Source of the DNA: Acanthosepion pharaonis
Taxonomy: Eukaryota; Mollusca; Cephalopoda; Sepiida; Sepiidae
DNA length: 64,000 nt
Direction of reading: 5' to 3'
NCBI GenBank assembly: GCA_903632075.3
Contig: CAHIKZ030000025.1
Location: 1,831,001-1,895,000, forward strand
The notes beneath the pieces were generated by a model. That model made no database searches. It had not been told where the DNA came from and worked only from the letters and a program-made list of their open reading frames with translations. Within the stretch, counting starts at the first letter, position 1. The number at the start of each line of letters is the position of its first letter. The translations under genes were made by a program, and so were the position numbers. This document shows positions 55,132 to 64,000 of this stretch, one piece after another.

Positions 55132-56541
55132 TAAGATAAGTGAAGAATAAAACATAAAACCAAGAAAACTAAGTTCTGAAGGATAGTCAGGCAATGTTCA
55201 ATCTTTATCTTGTGTCACTCATGATTTAAACCTTAAATATGGAGAACTTATAGTTTTGCTTTTGTTGGCCCAGACGTGAGACAGATTTTATCTTTTATTT
55301 TCCAAGTATATAAGGTAACCAAAAAACTCCTTGTCATTTTTTGCATCTTGTAGGAAGGAGTGACAACTGGCATGCAAATAAGGGCATCAGGTGCTGGGAA
55401 AGCGGTGGCAGTGGGGACATTGCTCAAGCAGCATCAAGGAAACATGACAGCGTCAGAGCAGTTAATACAGAGCTCTCTGCTTCATGCCTTTAAATTGGGC
55501 TTGTCTGCAGCCACATCAAGTTGCCAAATATGTCAAGGCATTGGGTTCAGATGTTAAGGTTAATAGAACTGTTCCTTTGTGATGAACCTCACAGTGGATG
55601 GCCACAGACCCTGGATGATGAGTCCCTGAATGCGGCCATAAAGGAGGGTGACAGCCAAACGTGGTGAGCTTGTCAAATGCTTCCCAGTTTCTGATGAAAC
55701 AGACTTCACCTGCACTGCAGAAGGAAAAGTAAAAATTGAACATGTGGGTACCCCACACTGTCAGAAGCCAACAAACAACAAGTGACAACCTGTTTTTCAT
55801 TGCTTTCTCAGCTCCGCAATGTACCCATATTTGATCAAGTGCTCTCCAATGACAAATGGTGGGTCCTGTATGACACTCCCAAGCATGCCAGACATTGGTT
55901 GTCACCACAAGTCTACCTCTACACCCACACAAGCTCATGGTGGACTAGTCAACAAGTGGTGTACTAGGAGTTGCTGCCAATGGGCCAAACCATCACTGTG
56001 GACCTGTACTCACAGCAGTTGGAATGTGTGCAACAGGCACTGAAACAGAAGGTACCAATATTGGTTAATCACAAGGGTATACTGTTCCTCTATGACAATG
56101 TCAGGCCTTGTGGTGCAGATTACCAGCCATAGCATACAGCAACTTGGCTAGGAAACAGTGTGCCATCCACCTTATTCCTGTGACCTTGTGCCAACAGATT
56201 GCCACCTCTTCCATTCCCTGGAAAACAATGTCTATGAGAACTTCTTCACAAATGAGGCAGATTTGTGACAGGCATTCACAGAGTTCTTTGCATCCAAGAC
56301 ACCCAATTTTTATTCTCAGGGCATTATGCAGCTGGAGGCATGTTAACAAAAGGTTCTGGATGCTGAGGACTGATTGTATGTGAAATCTGTCTCACATCTG
56401 GGCTAACAAAAACATAAAAATTATGAGTTCTCCATATTTAAAGCTTAAATCATGAGCGACAAAGGTAAAGATCAAACCTGGCCTGATGATCATTCAGTTT
56501 TGAGTTGCTTCAGATTTATTTTTTATTCTTCGTTTATCTTA
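55132..56541 (+). mobile_element. mariner-like DNA transposon with long terminal inverted repeats
   Basis: Left TIR 55132-55288 and right TIR 56383-56541 match along their whole length in reverse orientation, for example 'gtgagacagatttt' with 'aaatctgtctcac' at the inner edge and 'taagataagtgaagaataa' with 'ttattcttcgtttatctta' at the outer edge. Between them is a decayed mariner transposase on the plus strand. TIRs of about 157 bp are long for classical mariners (about 30 bp). A (TA)n tract flanks the left end, which fits TA target preference but hides the duplication. Confidence 0.85.
55360..56375 (+). pseudogene. mariner transposase pseudogene
   Basis: Across several frames: 'TLDDESLNAAIKEGD' (55605), 'LRNVPIFDQVLSNDKWWVLY' (55815; first catalytic Asp context), 'DTPKHARHWLSPQ', 'WAKPSLWTCTHSSWN', 'KGILFLYDNVRPC' (about 56075; second Asp context), 'HPPYSCDLVPTDCHLF' (56170; third Asp context), 'NEADL*QAFTEFFASKTPNF', 'WQKVLDAED'. 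The order and spacing fit a DD34D mariner. Multiple frameshifts and stops make it inactive. Confidence 0.8.
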
Positions 56542-56852
56542 GATTTTATAGGATCTGCACTGGATTGAGCACTTTTAAATGACAACTTTATCATAGTTGG
56601 AGTTTACCAACAATAATTCTGTTTCATTTTATATAAAGTTTAATATGCAACTCAAAGATTCACAGACACAAATCCTCTCTTAAGAGATAAATCTATTTAT
56701 TTTATTAAAAGATGTCACATTTATTTAAAATATGTAATATAAAAATATGTTCATTACTGGCATCAATTGTTTTCAGACATCAATTCATTTTTCATCTGGT
56801 TATCTTAAATTTCCTTTATTATTATTATATTTTTTAATTAATTCAATAGATG

Positions 56853-56906
56853 TATCTGACCCTGATGAGCAGTGTATCTGTAAAATTTGAAGTCAGTCCT
56901 CAGATA
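56853..56906 (+). ncRNA. Hammerhead-like fold with one core change
   Basis: Outer stem TATCTGA/TCAGATA (56853-56859 with 56900-56906), core CTGATGA (56862-56868), stem II GCAG/CTGT with a 5-nt loop (56869-56881), then AAAA where GAAA is required, and GTC at 56892-56894. The G-to-A change should abolish cleavage. Stem I is imperfect near the core. Confidence 0.35.
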
Positions 56907-56924
56907 AGTCATTTGAACTTTTAG

Positions 56925-57550
56925 TCACTTTCCCACCACCTCAAAGTTGCTTCCCTGTGCCTTTTCTATAAATATTTTCATGGTAATTGCAGACAAGCTC
57001 TTCACTATAGTAGCTAGACTTTATAAAATTAAGGACAGTACTAGATTGGCAACAAGGTCTCATTAATTTAGAGTTGAATTGGCTAGATGTATTCTACGGT
57101 TCTTTTTGCTTGTGGAAATTTCTTCCAGCTTGATGCTTTCCAGCCAACTTTGATCTTCAAAAATTTAAATGCAATGTCAATTGTTATCTGCTGTCTTCCT
57201 GATTACTCTTCTATTTTTCTCATTCCTTAATAATGTTTATGTTTTTGTTGTGGCCTGGTTAGGGGCCAAAAATAAAGACATAAAGAGAGGAATTGTTAAA
57301 CAAATATATTAACAGAATAGTAATAAATACAAACATCTACAAACAAGAGCATTACAAGAAGAATGTTCGCTCCAACTGTCAGAGCTGACTGCTGGAAACT
57401 TCCCTCTCTAAAAGGCAGTACCTGCTCCTATTTATAGCTAGGAGAGTCCATGCATGCATGGGTAAATTACCATAACAGTTTTCTAATTCACTTCCACCCA
57501 ATAACATCTTGTGTCTTAGTGGCTTTACTGCCTTGCTTGGGGTGAATGCA
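56925..57550 (+). mobile_element. LINE-A C-terminal fragment with 3' UTR, split by a solo LTR
   Basis: Plus strand starts in the 'SHFPTTSKLLPCAFSINIFM'-like region, 'TRLYKIKDSTRLATRSH'-like, 'CFPANFDLQKFKCNVN'-like, then the 3' UTR 'gtcttagtggctttactgcc' and 'ttgcttggggtgaa' at the end. The 232-bp LTR at 57246-57477 lies in the UTR. Confidence 0.8.
57246..57477 (-). mobile_element. Solo LTR with 5-bp target-site duplication
   Basis: 232 bp bounded by TGTTGTGG and CCATAACA (terminal TG...CA, imperfect inverted ends). It is flanked on both sides by GTTTT (57241-57245 and 57478-57482), a perfect 5-bp duplication. On the minus strand 'agctataaataggagc' is a TATA-box candidate, so the promoter probably reads leftward. 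Without it the LINE-A 3' UTR is contiguous. An LTR retrotransposon (Ty3/gypsy-like by size and duplication length) inserted and then lost its body by LTR recombination. Confidence 0.9.
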
Positions 57551-57867
57551 AAAATACTGTTAAAAAAAGTACCATTACTCTATTTTTAACATTGCTCATT
57601 TTGTTTGAAAAAAATCTGTTCACGTTTTTAAACATGTTAACTTTTAATTTACTGGTCAACATGCTTTATTAAGCGTGAACTATTTTTCTTTAAAAATAAA
57701 ATTATAACATAAAAAAAGATAGTCATATTTTGCTTTTTTGGTGAGTTGTAGTTTCATATGAATGCATAGTTTATTTATGGGTAATCACACAATTATCAAA
57801 TGGTTGAAAAGAACAGGGAACAGTTCTAAGTTAGGGAGTCATTATGTAGCTTTTCTCTATATTATGG
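57551..57867. other. No gene recognised
   Basis: AT-rich spacer. Confidence 0.5.
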
Positions 57868-58075
57868 TACAGGGGATAATATTGCAGACAAAAGGGACAG
57901 AAAGAAACAGTGGGTAGCCTACCTTATAAATTTTTTGTAAATGGATGGCACAGAATAAAAAATAGAAGGTATAATAAAAAAAAAAAAAAACAAATATTAT
58001 AAAGAGTTACAAAGGATAAGAAGTAGTGGAGAATTATGATCACCCACATCTTGAAGGGATACAATACAAAGAAAA
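57868..58075 (+). mobile_element. LINE-C 3'-end fragment
   Basis: 'aagggacagaaagaaacagt' through 'aaaggataagaagtagtgga' to the family terminus 'ttgaagggatacaatac'. It contains a poly(A) run in the middle. Confidence 0.75.
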
Positions 58076-58479
58076 AGATTAGTGATTCCTACTTCAAACA
58101 ACTTCGTCATAAACAGATTCTTATGTAATACTGAAAAGTTGGCTTTTGATTTACTGGATACAAAATGAAATATCAGAAAAGTTTAGCTTGATTTACTCAC
58201 GAAGAAATTTTGGATATTTTACTTTTTAATATCCAAAATGTATTTACACACTGAATTACCTCCCCTAATATTGTTTCTTAACCAAGAATTTGTAAAATAA
58301 AAAGGCACCGGAGTTCAGAGAACTTAAAACGATTACTTCGTTACTTATTTTGAGTGCATCATTTTACTTACAATTATTGCCATGTGATTCGAACAATAGT
58401 CTGCATTATTTAAACAAATTAGCCATAGATAATTGACAGCACTTTTTTTTTATAGTCATTTGTCACTTATTGTTAAACT
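58076..58479. other. No gene recognised
   Basis: AT-rich. The small repeat 'aggcaccggagttcagagaac' at 58300 is shared with 41029. Confidence 0.45.
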
Positions 58480-58835
58480 AAGCTTTTCTTCCCTGGTGTC
58501 CCAACTGCATAAATTTAAGCATCTAGATTCCACTCGTTTTCCACCGAAATAGCTAAATGCAACCCCCATTTCTATTCCAGCAGTTTCTCTTCTTGCACTT
58601 CCCGCCTGTAGAACTCACTTTTGTTTATTTGCTTCTCTGATAAATACAATCTTCAAAAATTTAAATGCAACATCAATCACCATCTATCTTCTTGAATCCC
58701 ATTCATCTTTTATCCTTTCCTCAATTCTCTCCATACTCAGTCTTTTCTCACACTTTCTCTCCCTACAGTACCCTGCATACTAGTGACAGTCCCGTTTTGC
58801 TTGGGGTGAAATGATAATAAAAAAAATTTAAAATT
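58480..58835 (+). mobile_element. LINE-A 3' fragment, plus strand
   Basis: Contains 'cttgcacttcccgcctgtag', 'aaaaatttaaatgcaacatc' and the tail 'ttgcttggggtgaaatgata' with an A run. Confidence 0.85.
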
Positions 58836-58894
58836 TTTGTATTTATATAAGTAACAAAGTAACTATTCTAAGTAATGTGTTTGTTTTTTTTGTT

Positions 58895-59042
58895 TTTTTT
58901 AATCATTTCATACCAAACAAAGTAATAAAGCCACTAAGGTGCAAGTGGTTACTGAGTGAAAAAATACGAGAAAAAAATACTATTAGGAAGAGAGAACAAT
59001 AAAAAAGAACAAGAATTAAGAAGACAAGGTAATGATTGACAC

Positions 59043-59046
<4 letters not shown>
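58895..59046 (-). mobile_element. LINE-A 3' tail, minus strand
   Basis: Reversed LINE-A tail ('cataccaaacaaagtaataa') continuing to 'aatgattgacactgtg', then a (TA)n run. Tail-to-tail with 58480-58835 across 60 bp. Confidence 0.85.

Positions 59047-59085
<39 letters not shown>
59047..59085. repeat. (TA)n microsatellite
   Basis: TA run followed by 'tttatttatctatct'. Confidence 0.95.
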
Positions 59086-59089
<4 letters not shown>

Positions 59090-59134
59090 TTATCTATCTT
59101 ATGCAATGTTACATTACAACATGCACATATACAT

Positions 59135-59200
59135 TACAAAATTGTACATTTTTGTTTCAATGTCAAAAAAAGGGGAAAACGTTTTTAGACATCTCATCAG
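59135..59200 (-). ncRNA. Hammerhead ribozyme-like core, stems II and III intact
   Basis: On the minus strand: core CTGATGA (59200-59194), stem II GATGTC/GACATT (59193-59188 with 59164-59159, one G-T pair) closing a 23-nt loop, core GAA, stem III ACAAAA/TTTTGT (six pairs, ending at 59136), and the triplet GTA with A at 59135. Every invariant core base is present. The flanks (CTCAC before the core, ATGTATATG after) do not pair, so stem I is not evident. The layout matches the 32.17-kb ribozyme. Confidence 0.5.
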
Positions 59201-59712
59201 GTGAGGAATCACAGTGTTACTAAAAACTTTTATTCAGAAATACAGTTATCAAAGCAAATATCCCCCACTTCTGTTCTTTGAAAATTTTCATAAAATGTCT
59301 TCTAGAATTTAAATGTAGAGATTGAAGGGAATCTAATTCATTAAGTAGTTGCAGGCGAACAAAAAGGAATGGAAACATAAAAAAGGGAAAGAAAGGAAGA
59401 GAAAAAATAAAAATAAAGAGGCCATGGGAAGAGGAGAAGGTGATAAGTGCTAAGAAGAGATAAAATCTAGCCATAGAATTCTGTTAGAATGTAAAATTTG
59501 AATTTCAACAGTCTCCTAGGTTGGTTAGGTAGGGGTTTCAAGTAAAAATAATTTGTGGCTAGAGACAGTTAAAGTAAAAGTTAGAATATTAGGCCTCTTT
59601 TTTTTATCCTTCATATTTTGAGATAAAACATTGCCAAGGATAAAAATAATTCAAATAATATAATTTTTTGTTTTTTTAGGGAGAAACATACTGTTCATGC
59701 TCCTACATTTTG

Positions 59713-59760
<48 letters not shown>

Positions 59761-60424
59761 TACATATTTATTTATGGGGGGAATATGGGTGTGGGTGTGT
59801 GTATATATTTGTGTACTCAAAAGTTAACTTTCTGATCTATTAAATTATCATTCTATTCTCTTTTACTTCATTCTGGTAAAGTCCAAGAGGGTCTAATCAA
59901 GCACTAGTGTGCCATGAAATATTGTCACAGCATACACGTGTGTGTGTGTGTGAGTAGTAATGGTGCAGCATTAGTATTTGAATTTGAGTATTAAATATTT
60001 TTTCAAATAATTCTTTTCACTATTCTTAATACATTTTGGATTTCAATACAAAAAGAATATCCCACATTAGCTAAAAAGGCTTGAGCAGTTTTATTGCAAT
60101 TTTCTACTTCTTATTTATGTGAATTAGGCTTCTCAACCCAAAATAACATCAAAAATAAGACAACATTGACCTGAAGAAGAAATCAGGGTGCACATTCAAC
60201 CAAACATTGAAGAAATCACAAAAAAGACCAGCCACAGGTTTCACACTAAATAAGCTTTATAAATAGTTGAACAGAAACATTGACATAAAGTAAGTTCATA
60301 TTTATGTGTGTATTTTTTTAAAAATCTATGGTATTATTTTTTAACATTTAAATGTATACCCTTTAAACATTTTACTAAGTGTATCATGATATTTGCTCCT
60401 AGGTGTGCCATTGCTTAAAAAGGT
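59201..60424. other. No gene recognised; (TA)n and (TG)n tracts
   Basis: (TA)n at 59719-59755, (TG)n at 59937-59952. 59900-60110 is AT-rich without motif. Confidence 0.5.
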
Positions 60425-61985
60425 CAAGAAATACGGCTCTAGAACAAATAGTGATGTGTTAACAGTTATTACTAAATTTGTTTATCATGCTTTAGATAAG
60501 CTTGGGCTGTGGCTTTGTATATCTCAAAGGCTTTCACTGGGTTTGGCATGCTGGTTTTCTTCACAAGCTTAAGAGCTATGGTATCTCTGTCCAAATATTT
60601 GACTTAATCCAATTATTCTTATCAAATCTTGTAATGAAAGTCAGATTGAATGGCCACGGCTTCTAGATCCTTTTCCCCACTGCTCTCTATATGGAATTAC
60701 ATTCTTTATGTTCATCAATGGCCTTTCTATCATCAGTTCCCAACTCAGTATTTACAAACACATATTTAATCCTGTCTTAATAATAAGTTCGATAGGTTCA
60801 ACAAAGTAAAACTGGATCTTGAAAATGGCCTCCACTCATTTGTTAACTGGAGCAAGAAATGGCTTGTAAATTTTAACACCTCTAAATCAAAATTGCTCTC
60901 TTTTAATCATCTTCGAGAACCCTTTTTGACTTCCATCAACATGGCTGATGCTAACCTCCAGAAAAGAAACTCATTGCACCTTCTCCAGCTAACATTTTCT
61001 GCTGACATGAAGTGGAGTGATTATATTGACTCAATTGCTAGGTCAGTTACTAGGCATGATGGTTCACTGTTTCACAGTAGACAATTTTTCTTGCCAGAAT
61101 CTATTTTACATATTTATAAATCTACCATTGATTCATGTATTAAATATTGCTGACATATCTAGTCTGTTGCTCCTGTTATATATCTTGAGATTCCTGGCAA
61201 AATTTAAAGAAAGTCTGTAATATTACTGGTCCTAACCTAGCATCTTGACTTCAGTCATTTTCTCACTGCTATGACGTGAATTCCCTCTGATTGTATGTCT
61301 AGATTGGCAACTAGGTCCCATCGTTTTAATGTTGAACTAGAAAGATTTCACTATAAGTTCTATTCTAATAGTTGCTTTTCTAGAATTTCTTGTCTGTGGA
61401 GTTCTCTTCCACTTTCTTACTTCCCTTATTTCCAACTCCTGTCTTCCTGAATATTTTTCTTTTATTGTCATTTCTGCTCACTAAAGTTTTTTCATTCTCT
61501 TTCACTCTCAGTAACCCCTTGCATCTTAGTGGCATTATTGCTATCTTCCTGAAACTTGTTCTGTTATTGTCCTTTCTCCTCACCAAATTCTTCTCATTCT
61601 CTTTCACTTTCAGTAACCCCTTGCATCTTAGTGGCATTATTGCTATCTTCCGGAAACTTGTTCTGTTATTGTCCTTTCTCCTCACCAAATTCTTCTCATT
61701 CTCTTTCACTTTCAGTAACCCCTTGCATCTTAGTGGCATTATTGCTATCTTCTGTCTTCCTGAAAATTGTTCTGTTATTGACCTTTCTCCTCACCAAATT
61801 CTTCTCATTCTCTTTAATTCCAAGTAAACCCTTGCATCTTAATGGCATTATTGCCATCTTCTGTTCTCCTGAATTCTGTTCTTTTATTGTCCTTTCTCCT
61901 TAGTAAAATCTTCTCATTCTCTTTCACTCTCAGTAACCCCTGGCATCTTAGTGGCATTATCACCTTGCTTGGGGTGAAATGATTA
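60425..61985 (+). mobile_element. LINE-A reverse transcriptase with tandem-repeated 3' tail
   Basis: Plus strand, across frames: 'SRTNSDVLTVITKFVYHALD'-like (60440), 'YISKAFTGFGMLVFFTS'-like (palm, 60530), a decayed catalytic region near 60750, 'LTSINMADANLQKRNSLHLL' (60930), 'LTFSADMKWSDYIDSIARSV', 'LPESILHIYKSTIDSCIKYC', then a decayed C-terminus to 61440 and a 3' UTR made of a tandem array. It ends 'cttgcttggggtgaaatgat'. Stops throughout. Confidence 0.85.
61440..61978 (+). repeat. 102-110 bp tandem array in LINE-A 3' UTR, five units
   Basis: Phrase 'ctcattctctttcact' recurs at about 61493, 61594, 61696, 61804 and 61914. Each unit carries the LINE 3' text 'aaccccttgcatcttagtgg', and only the last has the true terminus. 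Units 2 and 3 are almost identical. Confidence 0.95.
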
Positions 61986-61989
61986 AACA

Positions 61990-62375
61990 TATATGTTTTA
62001 GGGGAAAGCTTTATGACAAAGTGGAAAAAGTTTTTTCTTTAGGACTTCATGTTCATGCGACTATTCATATACATGAATGAGAGACACTGAGAATTTTAAA
62101 TTAAATCTTTTTTTTTTTATTATGTTTTGGGTTATATAATCTAGCCGATTTCATTCCAAAAAGAAAAAAATCTAAATGAAATCAGCTAGATTATATGCCC
62201 AAACACTTATTAAAAAAATTTTTTTTTAAATTTGAAATTCTCAGTGTCTTTCATATATACACATGTGTAGTCGCATAAACATAAACTTAGTTTGAGGAAG
62301 TCCTAAAGGATGAAACGTGTCACAGAAAATATTTTTCCACTTTGTCATACTTCTTTCCCCTAAAATTGTCCTTGA
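61990..62375. repeat. Large inverted repeat, arms about 165-195 nt
   Basis: Left arm about 61990-62152 and right arm about 62168-62375 are reverse complements, for example 'gagacactgagaattt' with 'aaattctcagtgtctt' and 'tatgacaaagtggaaaaa' with 'tttttccactttgtcata'. The right arm has about 30 bases missing from the left, and they contain the hammerhead-like motif. It directly follows a LINE-A tail. Confidence 0.9.
62292..62321 (+). ncRNA. Decayed hammerhead-like motif in foldback arm
   Basis: 'TTGAGGAAGTCCTAAAGGAT' then 'GAAACGTGTC': GTCC/GGAT stem II, GAAA, and a two-pair stem III ending in the cleavable triplet GTC. The core C of CUGANGA is T, so activity is doubtful. The layout matches minimal hammerheads of Penelope-like elements. 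Confidence 0.4.
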
Positions 62376-62454
62376 TATATAAAAAATTATATTGCTATCA
62401 TATATATATATACATCCACAGACAGTTTAGCTGTATCAAAGCTCCTCAGTGTGG

Positions 62455-62545
62455 TTAGACATCCAATTGCTTCAAGTCAGGAATGAAACCTGACTGATTT
62501 GACATCAGTCAGATATCTTACCCCTAGGCCATCATTGCACAGCAG
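62455..62545 (-). mobile_element. tRNA-derived SINE or tRNA pseudogene
   Basis: On the minus strand 'tggcctaggggtaagatatc' matches an A-box, and 'caggtttcattcctgac' a B-box with a hairpin-like arm. 'ctgactgatgtcaaatcagt' between them resembles an anticodon arm. The spacing is near tRNA-like, but one base of the B-box consensus is off and the acceptor stem is not convincing. Confidence 0.5.
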
Positions 62546-62720
62546 GGAGGGAAGCGAATTTTAACTTTTTTCTCTATACAAAATATGCCAGCGGATCGGA
62601 GAACTCAACTGAATTTACTTGAAGAGTAATGCTTAATAGCAGTAGGAGCCACTGCTTTTTTGAAACCCCCTTTCTCTAGAGAGCTCAACCAGATTTCCGG
62701 GAGCATATATAGCATGTATT

Positions 62721-62758
<38 letters not shown>

Positions 62759-63109
62759 GGTATGCTCATTAATTTCCCCATGTATCTTATTTTATTTCAT
62801 TTTTGTTTGACTACTAAAATATTTTTCCATTTTGATTTTAATTTTTAATTTTTTCATGTTTTACCATCTGTTTTTTTAATTTACTACTGATATTTTTATT
62901 GTTGTCTATTATTATGATTATTATTATAATTATTATTATAATTATTATTATTTTATCATTATTTCTTATCAGATTATTATTGATTATTTCTTATCTCTAT
63001 CATTACCAGGATCCCTTTTTTATTATTACTATTATTGTTACTGTTTCTTTCTTATTTCTAATTTGTTTTTTTTAAGTACATATTATATAAATTTTACCCT
63101 ACTATTTTA
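62546..63109. other. No gene; (TA)n and (ATT)n tracts
   Basis: (CA)n/(TA)n at 62722-62758. (ATT)n/(TTA)n at 62905-62955. Confidence 0.7.
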
Positions 63110-63300
63110 TATGTATATATGTGTATAAATGTATGTATGTATGTATACGTGTGTGTAGATATATATTTGTTTCTATGAGTGTGTATGTGTATATATGTAT
63201 GCATATGTGTGTGTGTGGGTATATATATGTGTGTATGTATGTATGTATATATGTGTCTGTATATATATGTATGTGTGTATATGTGTATATAAGTGTGTGG
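63110..63300. repeat. TG/TA-rich simple-repeat block
   Basis: Mixed tgta, tg and ta units. The frame through it yields only low-complexity YVCM-type residues. Confidence 0.9.
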
Positions 63301-63740
63301 TAATAAATAATAGGGTTTTTACTGGTTTAAATATTTTTATATGATTATATTAAATTTGTAATCTTTAGCGAAAAATGACATGCTTTTTCAAATTGTTCTT
63401 GATTACACATCATTTTTTCTTATAAATGCCACTGTTTTTCTTTGGCCTTTTCTATTTCCTTCTTTCATTCTAAGCCCCCCCCGCCAACTATTTTCTTTGT
63501 GTCGCTCTCATCTTTCATCCTCTTGATTCATGTATACATAAGTTTAGTAAATGCAAATCAGATGACAAATTTTCATATATACATCAGAATTGTAAAGTAG
63601 CTAGACGTTAAATTTGGATCATATAATGATTTTCCTCATTTATTGTGTCTAATGTCACCACAAATGTATCCATACTTTTTCAGTACTTAGTTTTTAATTT
63701 ACTTCAGCAAATCAGTTGTCAATTTCTGCAATTGGTAATG

Positions 63741-63750
<10 letters not shown>
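63301..63750. other. No gene recognised
   Basis: AT-rich. Poly(C) at 63476-63482. Confidence 0.5.
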
Positions 63751-63801
<51 letters not shown>

Positions 63802-63824
63802 GTACGTATATGTATATATATACA

Positions 63825-63882
<58 letters not shown>
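63742..63882. repeat. (CA)n/(TA)n/(TG)n microsatellite cluster
   Basis: Two long TA runs separated by TG. Confidence 0.95.
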
Positions 63883-63884
<2 letters not shown>

Positions 63885-63959
63885 AACAATAAGAAAATAA
63901 AAAATTAAATCTTTAGACACACTGGGTTGTAGATTAATATTCTTTCGTTTTTTTTATTA

Positions 63960-64000
63960 TTATTCCATTTAGATTCCTCGACTAGTTTCGACCGAAATGG
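63960..64000 (-). other. Possible hammerhead-like end, cut by window edge
   Basis: Minus strand begins 'CCATTTCGGTCGAAACTAGT' then 'CGAGG': it has GGTC-GAAAC-TAGTC, the right-hand side of a minimal hammerhead with the GTC triplet. The CUGANGA side would lie beyond position 64000, so this cannot be judged. Confidence 0.3.

Noticed and set aside
55605..55625. 'gatgatgagtccctgaatg', resembles the left half of a hammerhead
   Set aside because: Part of the mariner transposase coding relic; no stem II partner or GAAA in place.
55516..55938. 140-codon minus-strand frame
   Set aside because: Antisense of the mariner transposase relic; no recognisable domain of its own.
60160..60240. CTGAAGAAGAAATCAGG, hammerhead core words
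   Set aside because: No stem II and no suitable triplet.
61380..61827. Repeat protein of 34-residue units on both strands (119 and 145 codons)
   Set aside because: The unit length is 102 bp, so both strands stay open through the LINE-A UTR tandem array; not a repeat protein gene.
62455..62545. Functional tRNA gene on the minus strand
   Set aside because: Promoter boxes are tRNA-like but the acceptor stem does not pair convincingly.

Overview
This window looks like AT-rich, intron- or intergene-scale DNA from an animal, most likely a mollusc and perhaps a coleoid cephalopod. The reasons are very long (TA)n tracts, tRNA-derived SINEs, several CR1/jockey-like and endonuclease-RT LINE families in many decayed copies, a Tx1-like LINE, Tc1/mariner/pogo DNA transposons and Ty3/gypsy debris. 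There is no sign of operons, ribosome binding sites or dense coding. The taxon is an inference from this repeat mix, not a direct reading.

Almost every recognisable protein fragment belongs to a mobile element and carries frameshifts or stops. I use local names. LINE-A is CR1/jockey-like and ends in a 3' tail near 'cttggggtgaaatgatta'. LINE-B is a second CR1-like family ending 'FKSRVNRYL'-like. LINE-C is an endonuclease-RT family containing 'MRKEGLENL'. LINE-D lies at 5.7-6.3 kb. LINE-E lies at 30.2 kb and ends in a zinc finger.

Layout. 0-7 kb: LINE-C, SINE-like, LINE-A split by a 710-bp insert, LINE-D. 7-12 kb: LINE-B pieces, (TA)n tracts and three large foldbacks. 12-16.5 kb: a 3.8-kb Tx1-like LINE inserted into LINE-A with a 5-bp target duplication. 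17-19.5 kb: convergent gypsy RNase H and gag fragments. 20-23 kb: LINE-A RT split by a 0.3-kb repeat that recurs twice, then a plausible host exon at 22.83 kb. 25-39 kb: many LINE-A/B/C copies, including the best RT domain (37.1-38.6 kb, minus, YADD intact) and a canonical hammerhead ribozyme fold at 32.17 kb. 40-44 kb: a 29-bp minisatellite, a Tc1 relic, SINEs. 44.5 kb: an exon-like block encoding a 44-residue single-pass membrane peptide. 45-54 kb: LINEs, SINEs and tandem pogo-like repeats. 54-57.5 kb: a LINE-tail tandem array, a mariner with ~157-bp inverted repeats, a solo LTR with a perfect 5-bp target duplication. 58-64 kb: LINE-A copies (one with a 102-bp tandem 3' tail), a second hammerhead-like core, foldbacks and TA/TG repeats.

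The most interesting signal is the hammerhead ribozyme at 32174-32229 (+), with all invariant core bases and three paired stems. A second intact core lies at 59135-59200 (-), and several decayed look-alikes are scattered through the window. This suggests a self-cleaving-RNA retroelement family (Penelope-like or retrozyme-like) has been active here. Likely host content is limited to two exon-like blocks (22.83 kb and 44.48 kb), and neither is proven.
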